This document shows positions 38,101-51,100 of a stretch of DNA of 64,000 nucleotides, one piece after another. The notes under the pieces are model-generated. The model was given only the letters and a program-made list of their open reading frames with translations, was not told the origin of the DNA and searched no databases. This DNA comes from Dryomyza anilis (Eukaryota; Arthropoda; Insecta; Diptera; Dryomyzidae): positions 126,555,593 to 126,619,592 of the forward strand of contig OX638130.1 in the NCBI GenBank assembly GCA_951804985.1, read 5' to 3'. Each line of letters opens with the position of its first letter. Within the stretch, counting starts at the first letter, position 1. Made by a program: the position numbers and the translations under genes.

Positions 38101-41100
38101 CCCTCTACGACGCTCCGTTTAGGTGTTACAGCCATTTGAAGGTAAAGATGTGATTTCTCGAATTCTACTATGTCGATTCTTTTGATTTTTATACCAACTG
38201 AGCAGATTTAGTATGCCATAAAAAGTGCAAAGTTTGAACACTCTACGACGCTCCGTTTAGGTTTTACAGCCATTTGAAGGTAAAGATGTGATTTCTCGAA
38301 TTCTACTATGTCGATTCTTTTGATTTTTATACCAACTGAGCAGATTTAGTATGCCATAAAAAGTGCAAAGTTTGAACACTCTACGACGCTCTGTTTAGGT
38401 TTTACAGCCTGTTGAAGTTAGAATGAAATGTGTAAAGTTTGACCCCTCTACGACGCTCCGTTTAGGTTTTACAGCCATTTGAAGTTAAAGATGTGATTTC
38501 TCGAATTCTACTATGTCGATTCTTTTGATTTTTATACCAACTGAGCAGTTTGAGTATGCCATAAAAAGTGCAAAGTATGACCCCTCTACGACGCTCCGTT
38601 TAGGTTTTACAGCCATTTGAAGCTAGATTAAAATGTGTAAAGTTTGACCCCCCTACGACGCTCCGTTTAGGTTTTACAGCCATTTGAAGTTAAAGATGTG
38701 ATTTCTCGAATCCTATTTTGTCGATTCTTTTGATTTTTATACCAATTAAGCAGATTTAGTATGCCATAAAAAGTGCAAAGTTTGAACCCTCTACGACGCT
38801 CCGTTTAGGTTTTACAGCCTGTTGAAGTTAGAATGAAATGTGTAAAGTTTGACCCCTCTACGACGCTCCGTTTAGGTTTTACAGCCATTTGAAGTTAAAG
38901 ATGTGATTTCTCGAATCCTACTATGTCGATTCTTTTGATTTTTATACCAACTGAGCAGATTTAGTATGCCATAAAAAGTGCAAAGTTTGACCCATCTACG
39001 ACGCTCCGTTTAGGTTTTACAGACATTTGAAGTTAAAGATGTAATTTCTTGAATCCTACTATGTCGATTCTTTTGATTTTTATACCAACTGAGCGGATTT
39101 AGTATGCCATAAAAAGTGCAAAGTTGGACCATTCTACGACGCTCCGTTTAGGTTTTACAGACATTTGAAGTTAAAGATGTAATTTCTTGAATCCTACTAT
39201 GTCGATTCTTTTGATTTTTATACCAACTGAGCAGTTTTAGTATGCCATAAAAAGTGCAAAGTTTGACCACTCTACGACGCTCAGTTTAGGTTTTACAGCT
39301 TTTTGAAGTTAGATTAAAATGTGTAAAGTTTGACCCCTCTACGACGCTCCGTTTAGGTTTTACAGCCATTTGAAGTTAAAGATGTGATTTCTCGAATTCT
39401 ACTATGTCGATTCTTTTGATTTTTATACCAACTGAGCAGTTTTAGTATGCCATAAAAAGTGCAAAGTTTGACCCATCTACAACGCTCCGGTTAGGTTTTA
39501 CAGCTTTTTTTAAGTTAGATTAAAATTTGTAGAGTTTGACCCTCAGTGACGCTCCGTTTAGGTTTTACAGCCATTTGAAGTTAAAGATGTGATTTCTTGA
39601 ATCCTACTATGTCGATTCTTTTGATTTTTATACCAACTGAGCAGTTTTAGTATGCCATAAAATGTGTAAAATTTGACCCCTCTACGACGCTCCGTTTAGG
39701 TTTTACAGCCATTTGAAGTTAAAGATGTGATTTCTTGAATCCTACTATGTCGATTCTTTTGATTTTTATACCAACTGAGCAGTTTTAGTATGCCATAAAA
39801 TGTGTAAAGTTTGACCCCTCTACGACGCTCCGTTTAGGTTTTACAGCCATTTGAAGTTAGAATGAAATGTGTAAAGTTTGACCCTCTACGACGCTCCGTT
39901 TAGGTTTTACAACTTTTTGAAGTTAGATTAAAATGTGTAAAATTTGACCCCTCTACGACGCTCCGTTTAGGTTTTACAGCTATTTGAAGGTAAAGATGTG
40001 ATTTCTAGAATTCTACTATGTCGATTCTTTTGATTTTTATACCAACTGAGCAGATTTAGTATGCCATAAAAAGTGCAAAGTTTGAACACTCTACGACGCT
40101 CTGTTTAGGTTTTACAGCCTGTTGAAGTTAGAATGAAATGTGTAAAGTTTGACCCCTCTACGACGCTCCGTTTAGGTTTTACAGCCATTTGAAGTTAAAG
40201 ATGTGATTTCTCGAATTCTACTATGTCGATTCTTTTGATTTTTATACCAACTGAGCAGTTTAAGTATGCCATAAAAAGTGCAAAGTATGACCCCTCTACG
40301 ACGCTCCGTTTAGGTTTTACAGCCATTTGAAGTTAGAATAAAATGGTTTGACCCCTCTACGACGCTCCGTTTAGGTTTTACAGCCATTTGAAGTTAAAGA
40401 TGTGATTTCTCGAATCCTACTATGCCGATTCTTTTGATTTTTATACCAACTGAGCAGATTTAGTATGCCATAAAAAGTGCAAAGTTTGAACCCTCAACGA
40501 CGCTCCGTTTAGGTTTTACAGCCTGTTGAAGTTAGAATGAAATGTGTAAAGTTTGACCCCTCTACGACGCTCCGTTTAGGTTTTACAGCCATTTGAAGTT
40601 AAAGATGTGATTTCTCGAATCCTACTATGTCGATTCTTTTGATTTTTATACCAACTGAGCAGATTTAGTATCCAATAAAAAGTGCAAAGTTTGACCCATC
40701 TACGACGCTCCGTTTAGGTTTTACAGCCTTTTGAAGTTAGATTAAAATGTGTAAAGTTTGACCCCTCTACGACGCTCCGTTTAGGTTTTACAGTCATTTG
40801 AAGTTAAAGATGTGATTTCTCGAATCCTACTATGTCGATTCTTTTGATTTTTATACCAACTGAGCAGATTTAGTATGCCATAAAAAGTGCAAAGTTTGAC
40901 CCCTCTACGACGCTCCGTTTAGGTTTTATAGCCATTTGAAGTTAGAATGAAATGTGTAAAGTTTGAACCCTCTACGACGCTCCGTTTAGGTTTTATAGCC
41001 TTTTGAAGTTAGAATGAAATGTGTAAAGTTTGACCCCTCTACGACGCTCCGTTTAGGTTTTACAGCCATTTGAAGTTAAAGATGTGATTTCTCGAATTCT

Positions 41101-44100
41101 ACTATGTCGATTCTTTTGATTTTTATACCAACTGAGCAGTTTGAGTATGCCATAAAAAGTGCAAAGTATGACCCCTCTACGACGCTCCGTTTAGGTTTTA
41201 CAGCCATTTGAAGTTAGATTAAAATGTGTAAAGTTTGACCCCTGTACGACGCTCCGTTTAGGTTTTACAGCCATTTGAAGTTAAAGATGTGATTTCTCGA
41301 ATCCTATTTTGTCGATTCTTTTGATTTTTATACCAATTAAGCAGATTTAGTATGCCATAAAAAGTGCAAAGTTTGAACCCTCTACGACGCTCCGTTTAGG
41401 TTTTACAGCCTGTTGAACTTAGAATGAAATGTGTAAAGTTTGACCCCTATACGACGCTCCGTTTAGGTTTTACAGCCATTTGAAGTTAAAGATGTGATTT
41501 CTCGAATCCTGCTATGTCGATTCTTTTGATTTTTATTCCAACTGAGCAGATTTAGTATGCCATAAAAAGTGCAAAGTTTGACCCATCTACGACGCTCCGT
41601 TTAGGTTTTACAGACATTTGAAGTTAAAGATGTAATTTCTTGAATCCTACTATGTCGATTCTTTTGATTTTTATACCAACTGAGCGGATTTAGTATGCCA
41701 TAAAAAGTGCAAAGTTGGACCATTCTACGACGCTCCGTTTAGGTTTTACAGCTTTTTGAAGTTGGATTAAAATGTGTAAAGTTTGATCCCTCTACGACGC
41801 TCCGTTTAGGTTTTACAGCCATTTGAAGTTAACAATGTGATTTCTCGAATTCTACTATGTCGATTCTTTTGATTTTTATACCAACTGAGCAGTTTTAGTA
41901 TGCCATAAAAAGTGCAAAGTTTGACCACTCTACGACGCTCAGTTTAGGTTTTACAGCTTTTTGAAGTTAGATTAAAATGTGTAAAGTTTGACCCCTCTAC
42001 GACGCTCCGTTTAGGTTTTACAGCCATTTGAAGTTAAAGATGTGATTTCTCGAATTCTACTATTTCGATTCTTTTGATTTTTATACCAACTGAGCAGTTT
42101 TAGTATGCCATAAAAAGTGCAAAGTTTGACCCATCTACAACGCTCCGGTTAGGTTTTACAGCTTTTTTTTAGTTAGATTAAAATTTGTAGAGTTTGACCC
42201 TCAGTGACGCTCCGTTTAGGTTTTACAGCCATTTGAAGTTAAAGATGTGATTTCTTGAATCCTACTATGTCGATTCTTTTGATTTTTATACCAACTGAGC
42301 AGTTTTAGTATGCCATAAAATGTGTAAAATTTGACCCCTCTACGACGCTCCGTTTAGGTTTTACAGCTTTTTGAAGTTAGATTAAAATGTGTAAAGTTTG
42401 ACCCCTCTACGACGCTCCGTTTAGGTTTTACAGCCATTTGAAGTTAAAGATGTGATTTCTCGAATTCTACTATGTCGATTCTTTTGATTTTTATACCAAC
42501 TGAGCAGTTTAAGTATGCCATAAAAAGTGCAAAGTATGACCCCTCTACGACGCTCCGTTTAGGTTTTACAGCCATTTGAAGTTAGATTAAAATGGTTTGA
42601 CCCCTCTACGACGCTCCGTTTAGGTTTTACAGCCATTTGAAGTTAAAGATGTGATTTCTCGAATCCTACTATGCCGATTCTTTTGATTTTTATACCAACT
42701 GAGCAGATTTAGTATGCCATAAAAAGTGCAAAGTTTGAACCCTCAACGACGCTCCGTTTAGGTTTTACAGCCTGTTGAAGTTAGAATGAAATGTGTAAAG
42801 TTTGACCCCTCTACGACGCTCCGTTTAGGTTTTACAGCCATTTGAAGTTAAAGATGTGATTTCTCGAATCCTACTATGTCGATTCTTTTGATTTTTATAC
42901 CAACTGAGCAGATTTAGTATCCAATAAAAAGTGCAAAGTTTGACCCATCTACGACGCTCCGTTTAGGTTTTACAGCCTTTTGAAGTTAGATTAAAATGTG
43001 TAAAGTTTGACCCCTCTACGACGCTCCGTTTAGGTTTTACAGTCATTTGAAGTTAAAGATGTGATTTCTCGAATCCTACTATGTCGATTCTTTTGATTTT
43101 TATACCAACTGAGCAGATTTAGTATGCCATAAAAAGTGCAAAGTTTGACCCCTCTACGACGCTCCGTTTAGGTTTTATAGCCATTTGAAGTTAGAATGAA
43201 ATGTGTAAAGTTTGAACCCTCTACGACGCTCCGTTTAGGTTTTATAGCCTTTTGAAGTTAAAGATGTGATTTCTCGAATTCTACTATGTCGATTCTTTTC
43301 TCGAATTCTACTATGTCGATTCTTTTGATTTTTATACCAACTGAGCAGATTTAATATGCCATAAAAAGTGCAAAGTTTGAACCCTCTACGACGCTCTGTT
43401 TAGGTTTTACAGCCTGTTGAAGTTAGAATGAAATGTGTAAAGTTTGACCCCTCTACGACGCTCCGTTTAGGTTTTACAGTCATTTGAAGTTAAAGATGTG
43501 ATTTCTCGAATCCTACTATGTCGATTCTTTTGATTTTTATACCAACTGAGCAGATTTAGTATGCCATAAAAAGTGCAAAGTTTGACCCCTCTACGACGCT
43601 CCGTTTAGGTTTTATAGCCATTTGAAGTTAGAATGAAATGTGTAAAGTTTGAACCCTCTACGACGCTCCGTTTAGGTTTTATAGCCTTTTGAAGTTAAAG
43701 ATGTGATTTCTCGAATTCTACTATGTCGATTCTTTTGATTTTTATACCAACTGAGCAGATTTAATATGCCATAAAAAGTGCAAAGTTTGAACCCTCTACG
43801 ACGCTCTGTTTAGGTTTTACAGCCTGTTGAAGTTAGAATGAAATGTGTAAAGTTTGACCCCTCTACGACGCTCCGTTTAGGTTTTACAGCCATTTGAAGT
43901 TAAAGATGTGATTTTTCGAATCCTACTATGTCGATTCTTTTGATTTTTATACCAACTGAGCAGATTAAGATGCCATAAAAAGTGCAAAGTTTGACCCATC
44001 TACGACGCTCCGTTTAGGTTTTACAGCCATTTGAAGTTAAAGATGTGATTTCTCGAATCCTGCTATGTCGATTCTTTAGATTTTTATACCAACTGAGCAG

Positions 44101-47100
44101 ATTTAGTATCCCATAAAAAGTGCAAAGTTTGACCCATCTACGACGCTCCGTTTAGGTTTTACAGCTTTTTGAAGTTAGATTAAAATTTGTAGAGTTTGAC
44201 CCTCAGTGACGCTCCGTTTAGATATTACAGCCATTTGAAGTTAAAGATGTGATTTCTCGAATCCACTATGTCGATTCTTTTGATTTTTATACCAACTGAG
44301 CAGATTTAGTATGCCATAAAAAGTGTAAAGTTTGACCCCTCTACGACGATCCGTTTAGGTTTTACAGATTTTTGAAGTTAGATTAAAATGTGTAAAATTT
44401 GACCCCTCTACGACGCTCCGTTTAGGTGTTACAGCCATTTGAAGGTAAAGATGTGATTTCTCGAATTCTACTATGTCGATTCTTTTGATTTTTATACCAA
44501 CTGAGCAGATTTAGTATGCCATAAAAAGTGCAAAGTTTGAACACTCTACGACGCTCCGTTTAGGTTTTACAGCCATTTGAAGGTAAAGATGTGATTTCTC
44601 GAATTCTACTATGTCGATTCTTTTGATTTTTATACCAACTGAGCAGATTTAGTATGCCATAAAAAGTGCAAAGTTTGAACACTCTACGACGCTCTGTTTA
44701 GGTTTTACAGCCTCTTGAAGTTAGAATGAAATGTGTAAAGTTTGACCCCTCTACGACGCTCCGTTTAGGTTTTACAGCCATTTGAAGTTAAAGATGTGAT
44801 TTCTCGAATTCTACTATGTCGATTCTTTTGATTTTTATACCAACTGAGCAGTTTGAGTATGCCATAAAAAGTGCAAAGTATGACCCCTCTACGACGCTCC
44901 GTTTAGGTTTTACAGCCATTTGAAGTTAGATTAAAATGTGTAAAGTTTGACCCCCCTACGACGCTCCGTTTAGGTTTTACAGCCATTTGAAGTTAAAGAT
45001 GTGATTTCTCGAATCCTATTTTGTCGATTCTTTTGATTTTTATACCAATTAAGCAGATTTAGTATGCCATAAAAAGTGCAAAGTTTGAACCCTCTACGAC
45101 GCTCCGTTTAGGTTTTACAGCCTGTTGAAGTTAGAATGAAATGTGTAAAGTTTGACCCCTCTACGACGCTCCGTTTAGGTTTTACAGCCATTTGAAGTTA
45201 AAGATGTGATTTCTCGAATCCTACTATGTCGATTCTTTTGATTTTTATACCAACTGAGCAGATTTAGTATGCCATAAAAAGTGCAAAGTTTGACCCATCT
45301 ACGACGCTCCGTTTAGGTTTTACAGACATTTGAAGTTAAAGATGTAATTTCTTGAATCCTACTATGTCGATTCTTTTGATTTTTATACCAACTGAGCAGT
45401 TTTAGTATGCCATAAAAAGTGCAAAGTTTGACCACTCTACGACGCTCAGTTTAGGTTTTACAGCTTTTTGAAGTTAGATTAAAATGTGTAAAGTTTGACC
45501 CCTCTACGACGCTCCGTTTAGGTTTTACAGCCATTTGAAGTTAAAGATGTGATTTCTCGAATTCTACTATGTCGATTCTTTTGATTTTTATACCAACTGA
45601 GCAGTTTTAGTATGCCATAAAAAGTGCAAAGTTTGACCCATCTACAACGCTCCGGTTAGGTTTTACAGCTTTTTTTAAGTTAGATTAAAATTTGTAGAGT
45701 TTGACCCTCAGTGACGCTCCGTTTAGGTTTTACAGCCATTTGAAGTTAAAGATGTGATTTCTTGAATCCTACTATGTCGATTCTTTTGATTTTTATACCA
45801 ACTGAGCAGTTTTAGTATGCCATAAAATGTGTAAAATTTGACCCCTCTACGACGCTCCGTTTAGGTTTTACAGCCATTTGAAGTTAAAGATGTGATTTCT
45901 TGAATCCTACTATGTCGATTCTTTTGATTTTTATACCAACTGAGCAGTTTTAGTATGCCATAAAATGTGTAAAGTTTGACCCCTCTACGACGCTCCGTTT
46001 AGGTTTTACAGCCATTTGAAGTTAGAATGAAATGTGTAAAGTTTGACCCTCTACGACGCTCCGTTTAGGTTTTACAACTTTTTGAAGTTAGATTAAAATG
46101 TGTAAAATTTGACCCCTCTACGACGCTCCGTTTAGGTTTTACAGCTATTTGAAGGTAAAGATGTGATTTCTAGAATTCTACTATGTCGATTCTTTTGATT
46201 TTTATACCAACTGAGCAGATTTAGTATGCCATAAAAAGTGCAAAGTTTGAACACTCTACGACGCTCTGTTTAGGTTTTACAGCCTGTTGAAGTTAGAATG
46301 AAATGTGTAAAGTTTGACCCCTCTACGACGCTCCGTTTAGGTTTTACAGCCATTTGAAGTTAAAGATGTGATTTCTCGAATTCTACTATGTCGATTCTTT
46401 TGATTTTTATACCAACTGAGCAGTTTAAGTATGCCATAAAAAGTGCAAAGAATGACCCCTCTACGACGCTCCGTTTAGGTTTTACAGCCATTTGAAGTTA
46501 GAATAAAATGGTTTGACCCCTCTACGACGCTCCGTTTAGGTTTTACAGCCATTTGAAGTTAAAGATGTGATTTCTCGAATCCTACTATGCCGATTCTTTT
46601 GATTTTTATACCAACTGAGCAGATTTAGTATGCCATAAAAAGTGCAAAGTTTGAACCCTCAACGACGCTCCGTTTAGGTTTTACAGCCTGTTGAAGTTAG
46701 AATGAAATGTGTAAAGTTTGACCCCTCTACGACGCTCCGTTTAGGTTTTACAGCCATTTGAAGTTAAAGATGTGATTTCTCGAATCCTACTATGTCGATT
46801 CTTTTGATTTTTATACCAACTGAGCAGATTTAGTATCCAATAAAAAGTGCAAAGTTTGACCCATCTACGACGCTCCGTTTAGGTTTTACAGCCTTTTGAA
46901 GTTAGATTAAAATGTGTAAAGTTTGACCCCTCTACGACGCTCTGTTTAGGTTTTACAGTCATTTGAAGTTAAAGATGTGATTTCTCGAATCCTACTATGT
47001 CGATTCTTTTGATTTTTATACCAACTGAGCAGATTTAGTATGCCATAAAAAGTGCAAAGTTTGACCCCTCTACGACGCTCCGTTTAGGTTTTATAGCCAT

Positions 47101-48100
47101 TTGAAGTTAGAATGAAATGTGTAAAGTTTGAACCCTCTACGACGCTCCGTTTAGGTTTTATAGCCTTTTGAAGTTAGAATGAAATGTGTAAAGTTTGACC
47201 CCTCTACGACGCTCCGTTTAGGTTTTACAGCCATTTGAAGTTAAAGATGTGATTTCTCGAATTCTACTATGTCGATTCTTTTGATTTTTATACCAACTGA
47301 GCAGTTTGAGTATGCCATAAAAAGTGCAAAGTATGACCCCTCTACGACGCTCCGTTTAGGTTTTACAGCCATTTGAAGTTAGATTAAAATGTGTAAAGTT
47401 TGACCCCTGTACGACGCTCCGTTTAGGTTTTACAGCCATTTGAAGTTAAAGATGTGATTTCTCGAATCCTATTTTGTCGATTCTTTTGATTTTTATACCA
47501 ATTAAGCAGATTTAGTATGCCATAAAAAGTGCAAAGTTTGAACCCTCTACGACGCTCCGTTTAGGTTTTACAGCCTGTTGAACTTAGAATGAAATGTGTA
47601 AAGTTTGACCCCTCTACGACGCTCCGTTTAGGTTTTACAGCCATTTGAAGTTAAAGATGTGATTTCTCGAATCCTACTATGTCGATTCTTTTGATTTTTA
47701 TTCCAACTGAGCAGATTTAGTATGCCATAAAAAGTGTAAAGTTTGACCCCTCTACGACGCTCCGTTTAGGTTTTACAGCCATTTGAAGTTAAAGATGTGA
47801 TTTCTCGAATTCTACTATGTCGATTCTTTTGATTTTTATACCAACTGAGCAGTTTTAGTATGCCATAAAAAGTGCAAAGTTTGACCCATCTACAACGCTC
47901 CGGTTAGGTTTTACAGCTTTTTTTAAGTTAGATTAAAATTTGTAGAGTTTGACCCTCAGTGACGCTCCGTTTAGGTTTTACAGCCATTTGAAGTTAAAGA
48001 TGTGATTTCTTGAATCCTACTATGTCGATTCTTTTGATTTTTATACCAACTGAGCAGTTTTAGTATGCCATAAAATGTGTAAAATTTGACCCCTCTACGA
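35200..48100. repeat. Nested higher-order repeats, offsets ~3.78 and ~6.0-6.3 kb
   Basis: Diagnostic variants recur at related offsets. The cgctccggttaggttttaca unit lies at 35701, 39483, 42141, 45648 and 47896. The partial duplication tcttttctcgaattctac lies at 36991 and 43293 (6,302). The aggtgttacagcc unit lies at 38121 and 44424 (6,303). The agtttgacccccctacgacg unit lies at 38641 and 44944 (6,303). The atttctagaattctac unit lies at 40011 and 46166 (6,155), and cctgtacgac at 41241 and 47406 (6,165). The change from 6,303 to 6,165 equals one 138-bp monomer. This shows repeated duplication of multi-kilobase blocks with whole-monomer gains and losses. Confidence 0.8.
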
Positions 48101-51100
48101 CGCTCCGTTTAGGTTTTACAGTCATTTGAAGTTAAAGATGTGATTTCTTGAATCCTACTATGTCGATTCTTTTGATTTTTATACCAACTGAGCAGTTTTA
48201 GTATGCCATAAAATGTGTAAAGTTTGACCCCTCTACGACGCTCCGTTTAGGTTTTACAGCCATTTGAAGTTAGAATGAAATGTGTAAAGTTTGACCCTCT
48301 GCGACGCTCCGTTTAGGTTTTACAGCTTTTTGAAGTTAGATTAAAATGTGTAAAATTTGACCCCTCTACGACGCTCCGTTTAGGTTTTACAGCCATTTGA
48401 AGGTAAAGATGTGATTTCTCGAATTCTACTATGTCGATTCTTTTGATTTTTATACCAACTGAGCAGATTTAGTATGCCATAAAAAGTGCAAAGTTTGACC
48501 CCTCTACGACGCTCCGTTTAGGTTTTACAGCCATTTGAAGTTAAAGATGTGATTTCTCGAATTCTACTATGTCGATTCTTTTGATTTTTATACCAACTGA
48601 GCAGTTTAAGTATGCCATATAAAGTGCAAAGTATGACCCCTCTACGACGCTCCGTTTAGGTTTTTCAGCCATTTGAAGTTAGATTAAAATGGTTTGACCC
48701 CTCTACGACGCTCCGTTTAGGTTTTACAGCCATTTGAAGTTAAAGATGTGATTTCTCGAATCCTACTATGTCGATTCTTTTGATTTTTATACCAACTGAG
48801 CAGATTTAGTATCCAATAAAAAGTGCAAAGTTTGACCCATCTACGACGCTCCGTTTAGGTTTTACAGCCTTTTGAAGTTAGATTAAAATGTGTAAAGTTT
48901 GACCCCTCTACGACGCTCCGTTTAGGTTTTACAGTCATTTGAAGTTAAAGATGTGATTTCTCGAATCCTACTATGTCGATTCTTTTGATTTTTATACCAA
49001 CTGAGCAGATTTAGTATGCCATAAAAAGTGCAAAGTTTGACCCCTCTACGACGCTCCGTTTAGGTTTTATAGCCATTTGAAGTTAGAATGAAATGTGTAA
49101 AGTTTGAACCCTCTACGACGCTCCGTTTAGGTTTTATAGCCTTTTGAAGTTAAAGATGTGATTTCTCGAATTCTACTATGTCGATTCTTTTGATTTTTAT
49201 ACCAACTGAGCAGATTTAATATGCCATAAAAAGTGCAAAGTTTGAACCCTCTACGACGCTCTGTTTAGGTTTTACAGCCTGTTGAAGTTAGAATGAAATG
49301 TGTAAAGTTTGACCCCTCTACGACGCTCCGTTTAGGTTTTACAGTCATTTGAAGTTAAAGATGTGATTTCTCGAATCCTACTATGTCGATTCTTTTGATT
49401 TTTATACCAACTGAGCAGATTTAGTATGCCATAAAAAGTGCAAAGTTTGACCCCTCTACGACGCTCCGTTTAGGTTTTATAGCCATTTGAAGTTAGAATG
49501 AAATGTGTAAAGTTTGAACCCTCTACGACGCTCCGTTTAGGTTTTATAGCCTTTTGAAGTTAAAGATGTGATTTCTCGAATTCTACTATGTCGATTCTTT
49601 TGATTTTTATACCAACTGAGCAGATTTAATATGCCATAAAAAGTGCAAAGTTTGAACCCTCTACGACGCTCTGTTTAGGTTTTACAGCCATTTGAAGTTA
49701 AAGATGTGATTTCTCGAATCCTACTATGTCGATTCTTTAGATTTTTATACCAACTGAGCAGATTTAGTATCCCATAAAAAGTGCAAAGTTTGACCCATCT
49801 ACGACGCTCCGTTTAGGTTTTACAGCTTTTTGAAGTTAGATTAAAATTTGTAGAGTTTGACCCTCAGTGACGCTCCGTTTAGATATTACAGCCATTTGAA
49901 GTTAAAGATGTGATTTCTCGAATCCACTATGTCGATTCTTTTGATTTTTATACCAACTGAGCAGATTTAGTATGCCATAAAAAGTGTAAAGTTTGACCCC
50001 TCTACGACGCTCCGTTTAGGTTTTACAGCCATTTGAAGTTAAAGATGTGCTTTCTCGAATTCTACTATGTCGATTCTTTTGATTTTTATACCAACTGAGC
50101 AGTTTAAGTATGCCATAAAAAGTGCAAAGTATGACCCCTCTACGACGCTCCGTTTAGGTTTTACAGCCATTTGAAGTTAAAGATGTGATTTCTCGAATTC
50201 TACTATGTCGATTCTTTTGATTTTTATACCAACTGAGCAGATTTAGTATGCCATAAAAAGTGCAAAGTTTGACCCATCTACGACGCTCCGTTTAGGTTTT
50301 AAAGCCTTTTGAAGTTAGATTAAAATGTGTAAAGTTTTACCCCTCTACGACGCTCCGTTTAGTTTTTACAGCTATTTGAAATTAAAGATGTGATTTCTCG
50401 AATCCTACTTTGTCGATTCTTTTGATTTTTATATCAACTGAGCAGATTTAGTATGCCATAAAAAGTGTAAAGTTTGACCCCTCTACGACGCTCCGTTTAG
50501 GTTTTACAGCTTTTTGAAGTTAGATTAAAATGTGTAAAATTTGACCCCTCTACGACGCTCCGTTTAGGTTTTACAGCCATTTGAAGGTAAAGATGTGACT
50601 TCTCGAATTCTACTATGTCGGTTCTTTTGATTTTTATACCAACTGAGCAGATTTAGTATGCCATAAAAATTGCAAAGTTTGAACACTCTACGACGCTCTG
50701 TTTAGGTTTTACAGCCTGTTGAAGTTAGAATGAAATGTGTAAAGTTTGACCCCTCTACGACGCTCCGTTTAGGTTTTACAGCCATTTGAAGTTAAAGATG
50801 TGATTTCTCGAATCCTACTTTGTCGATTCTTTTGATTTTTATATCAACTGAGCAGATTTAGTATGCCATAAAAAGTGTAAAGTTTGACCCCTCTACGACG
50901 CTCCGTTTAGGTTTTACAGCCATTTGAAGGTAAAGATGTGATTTCTCGAATTCTACTATGTCGATTCTTTTGATTTTTATACCAACTGAGCAGTTTGAGT
51001 ATGCCATAAAAAGTGCAAAGTATGACCCCTCTACGACGCTCCGTTTAGGTTTTACAGCCATTTGAAGTTAGATTAAAATGTGTAAAGTTTGACCCCTCTA

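Noticed and set aside
50858..51061. Minus-strand open frame with a 46-residue repeat (MAVKPKRSVVEGS...) inside the satellite; same at 59214-59417
   Set aside because: Because 138 is divisible by 3, the A monomer can stay in one frame, but nearly all other A units have in-frame stops (tac taa, ctt taa) at the same sites. These two are chance combinations of gtttgagta/gtttaagta and aaggtaaag variants, not a repeat protein.
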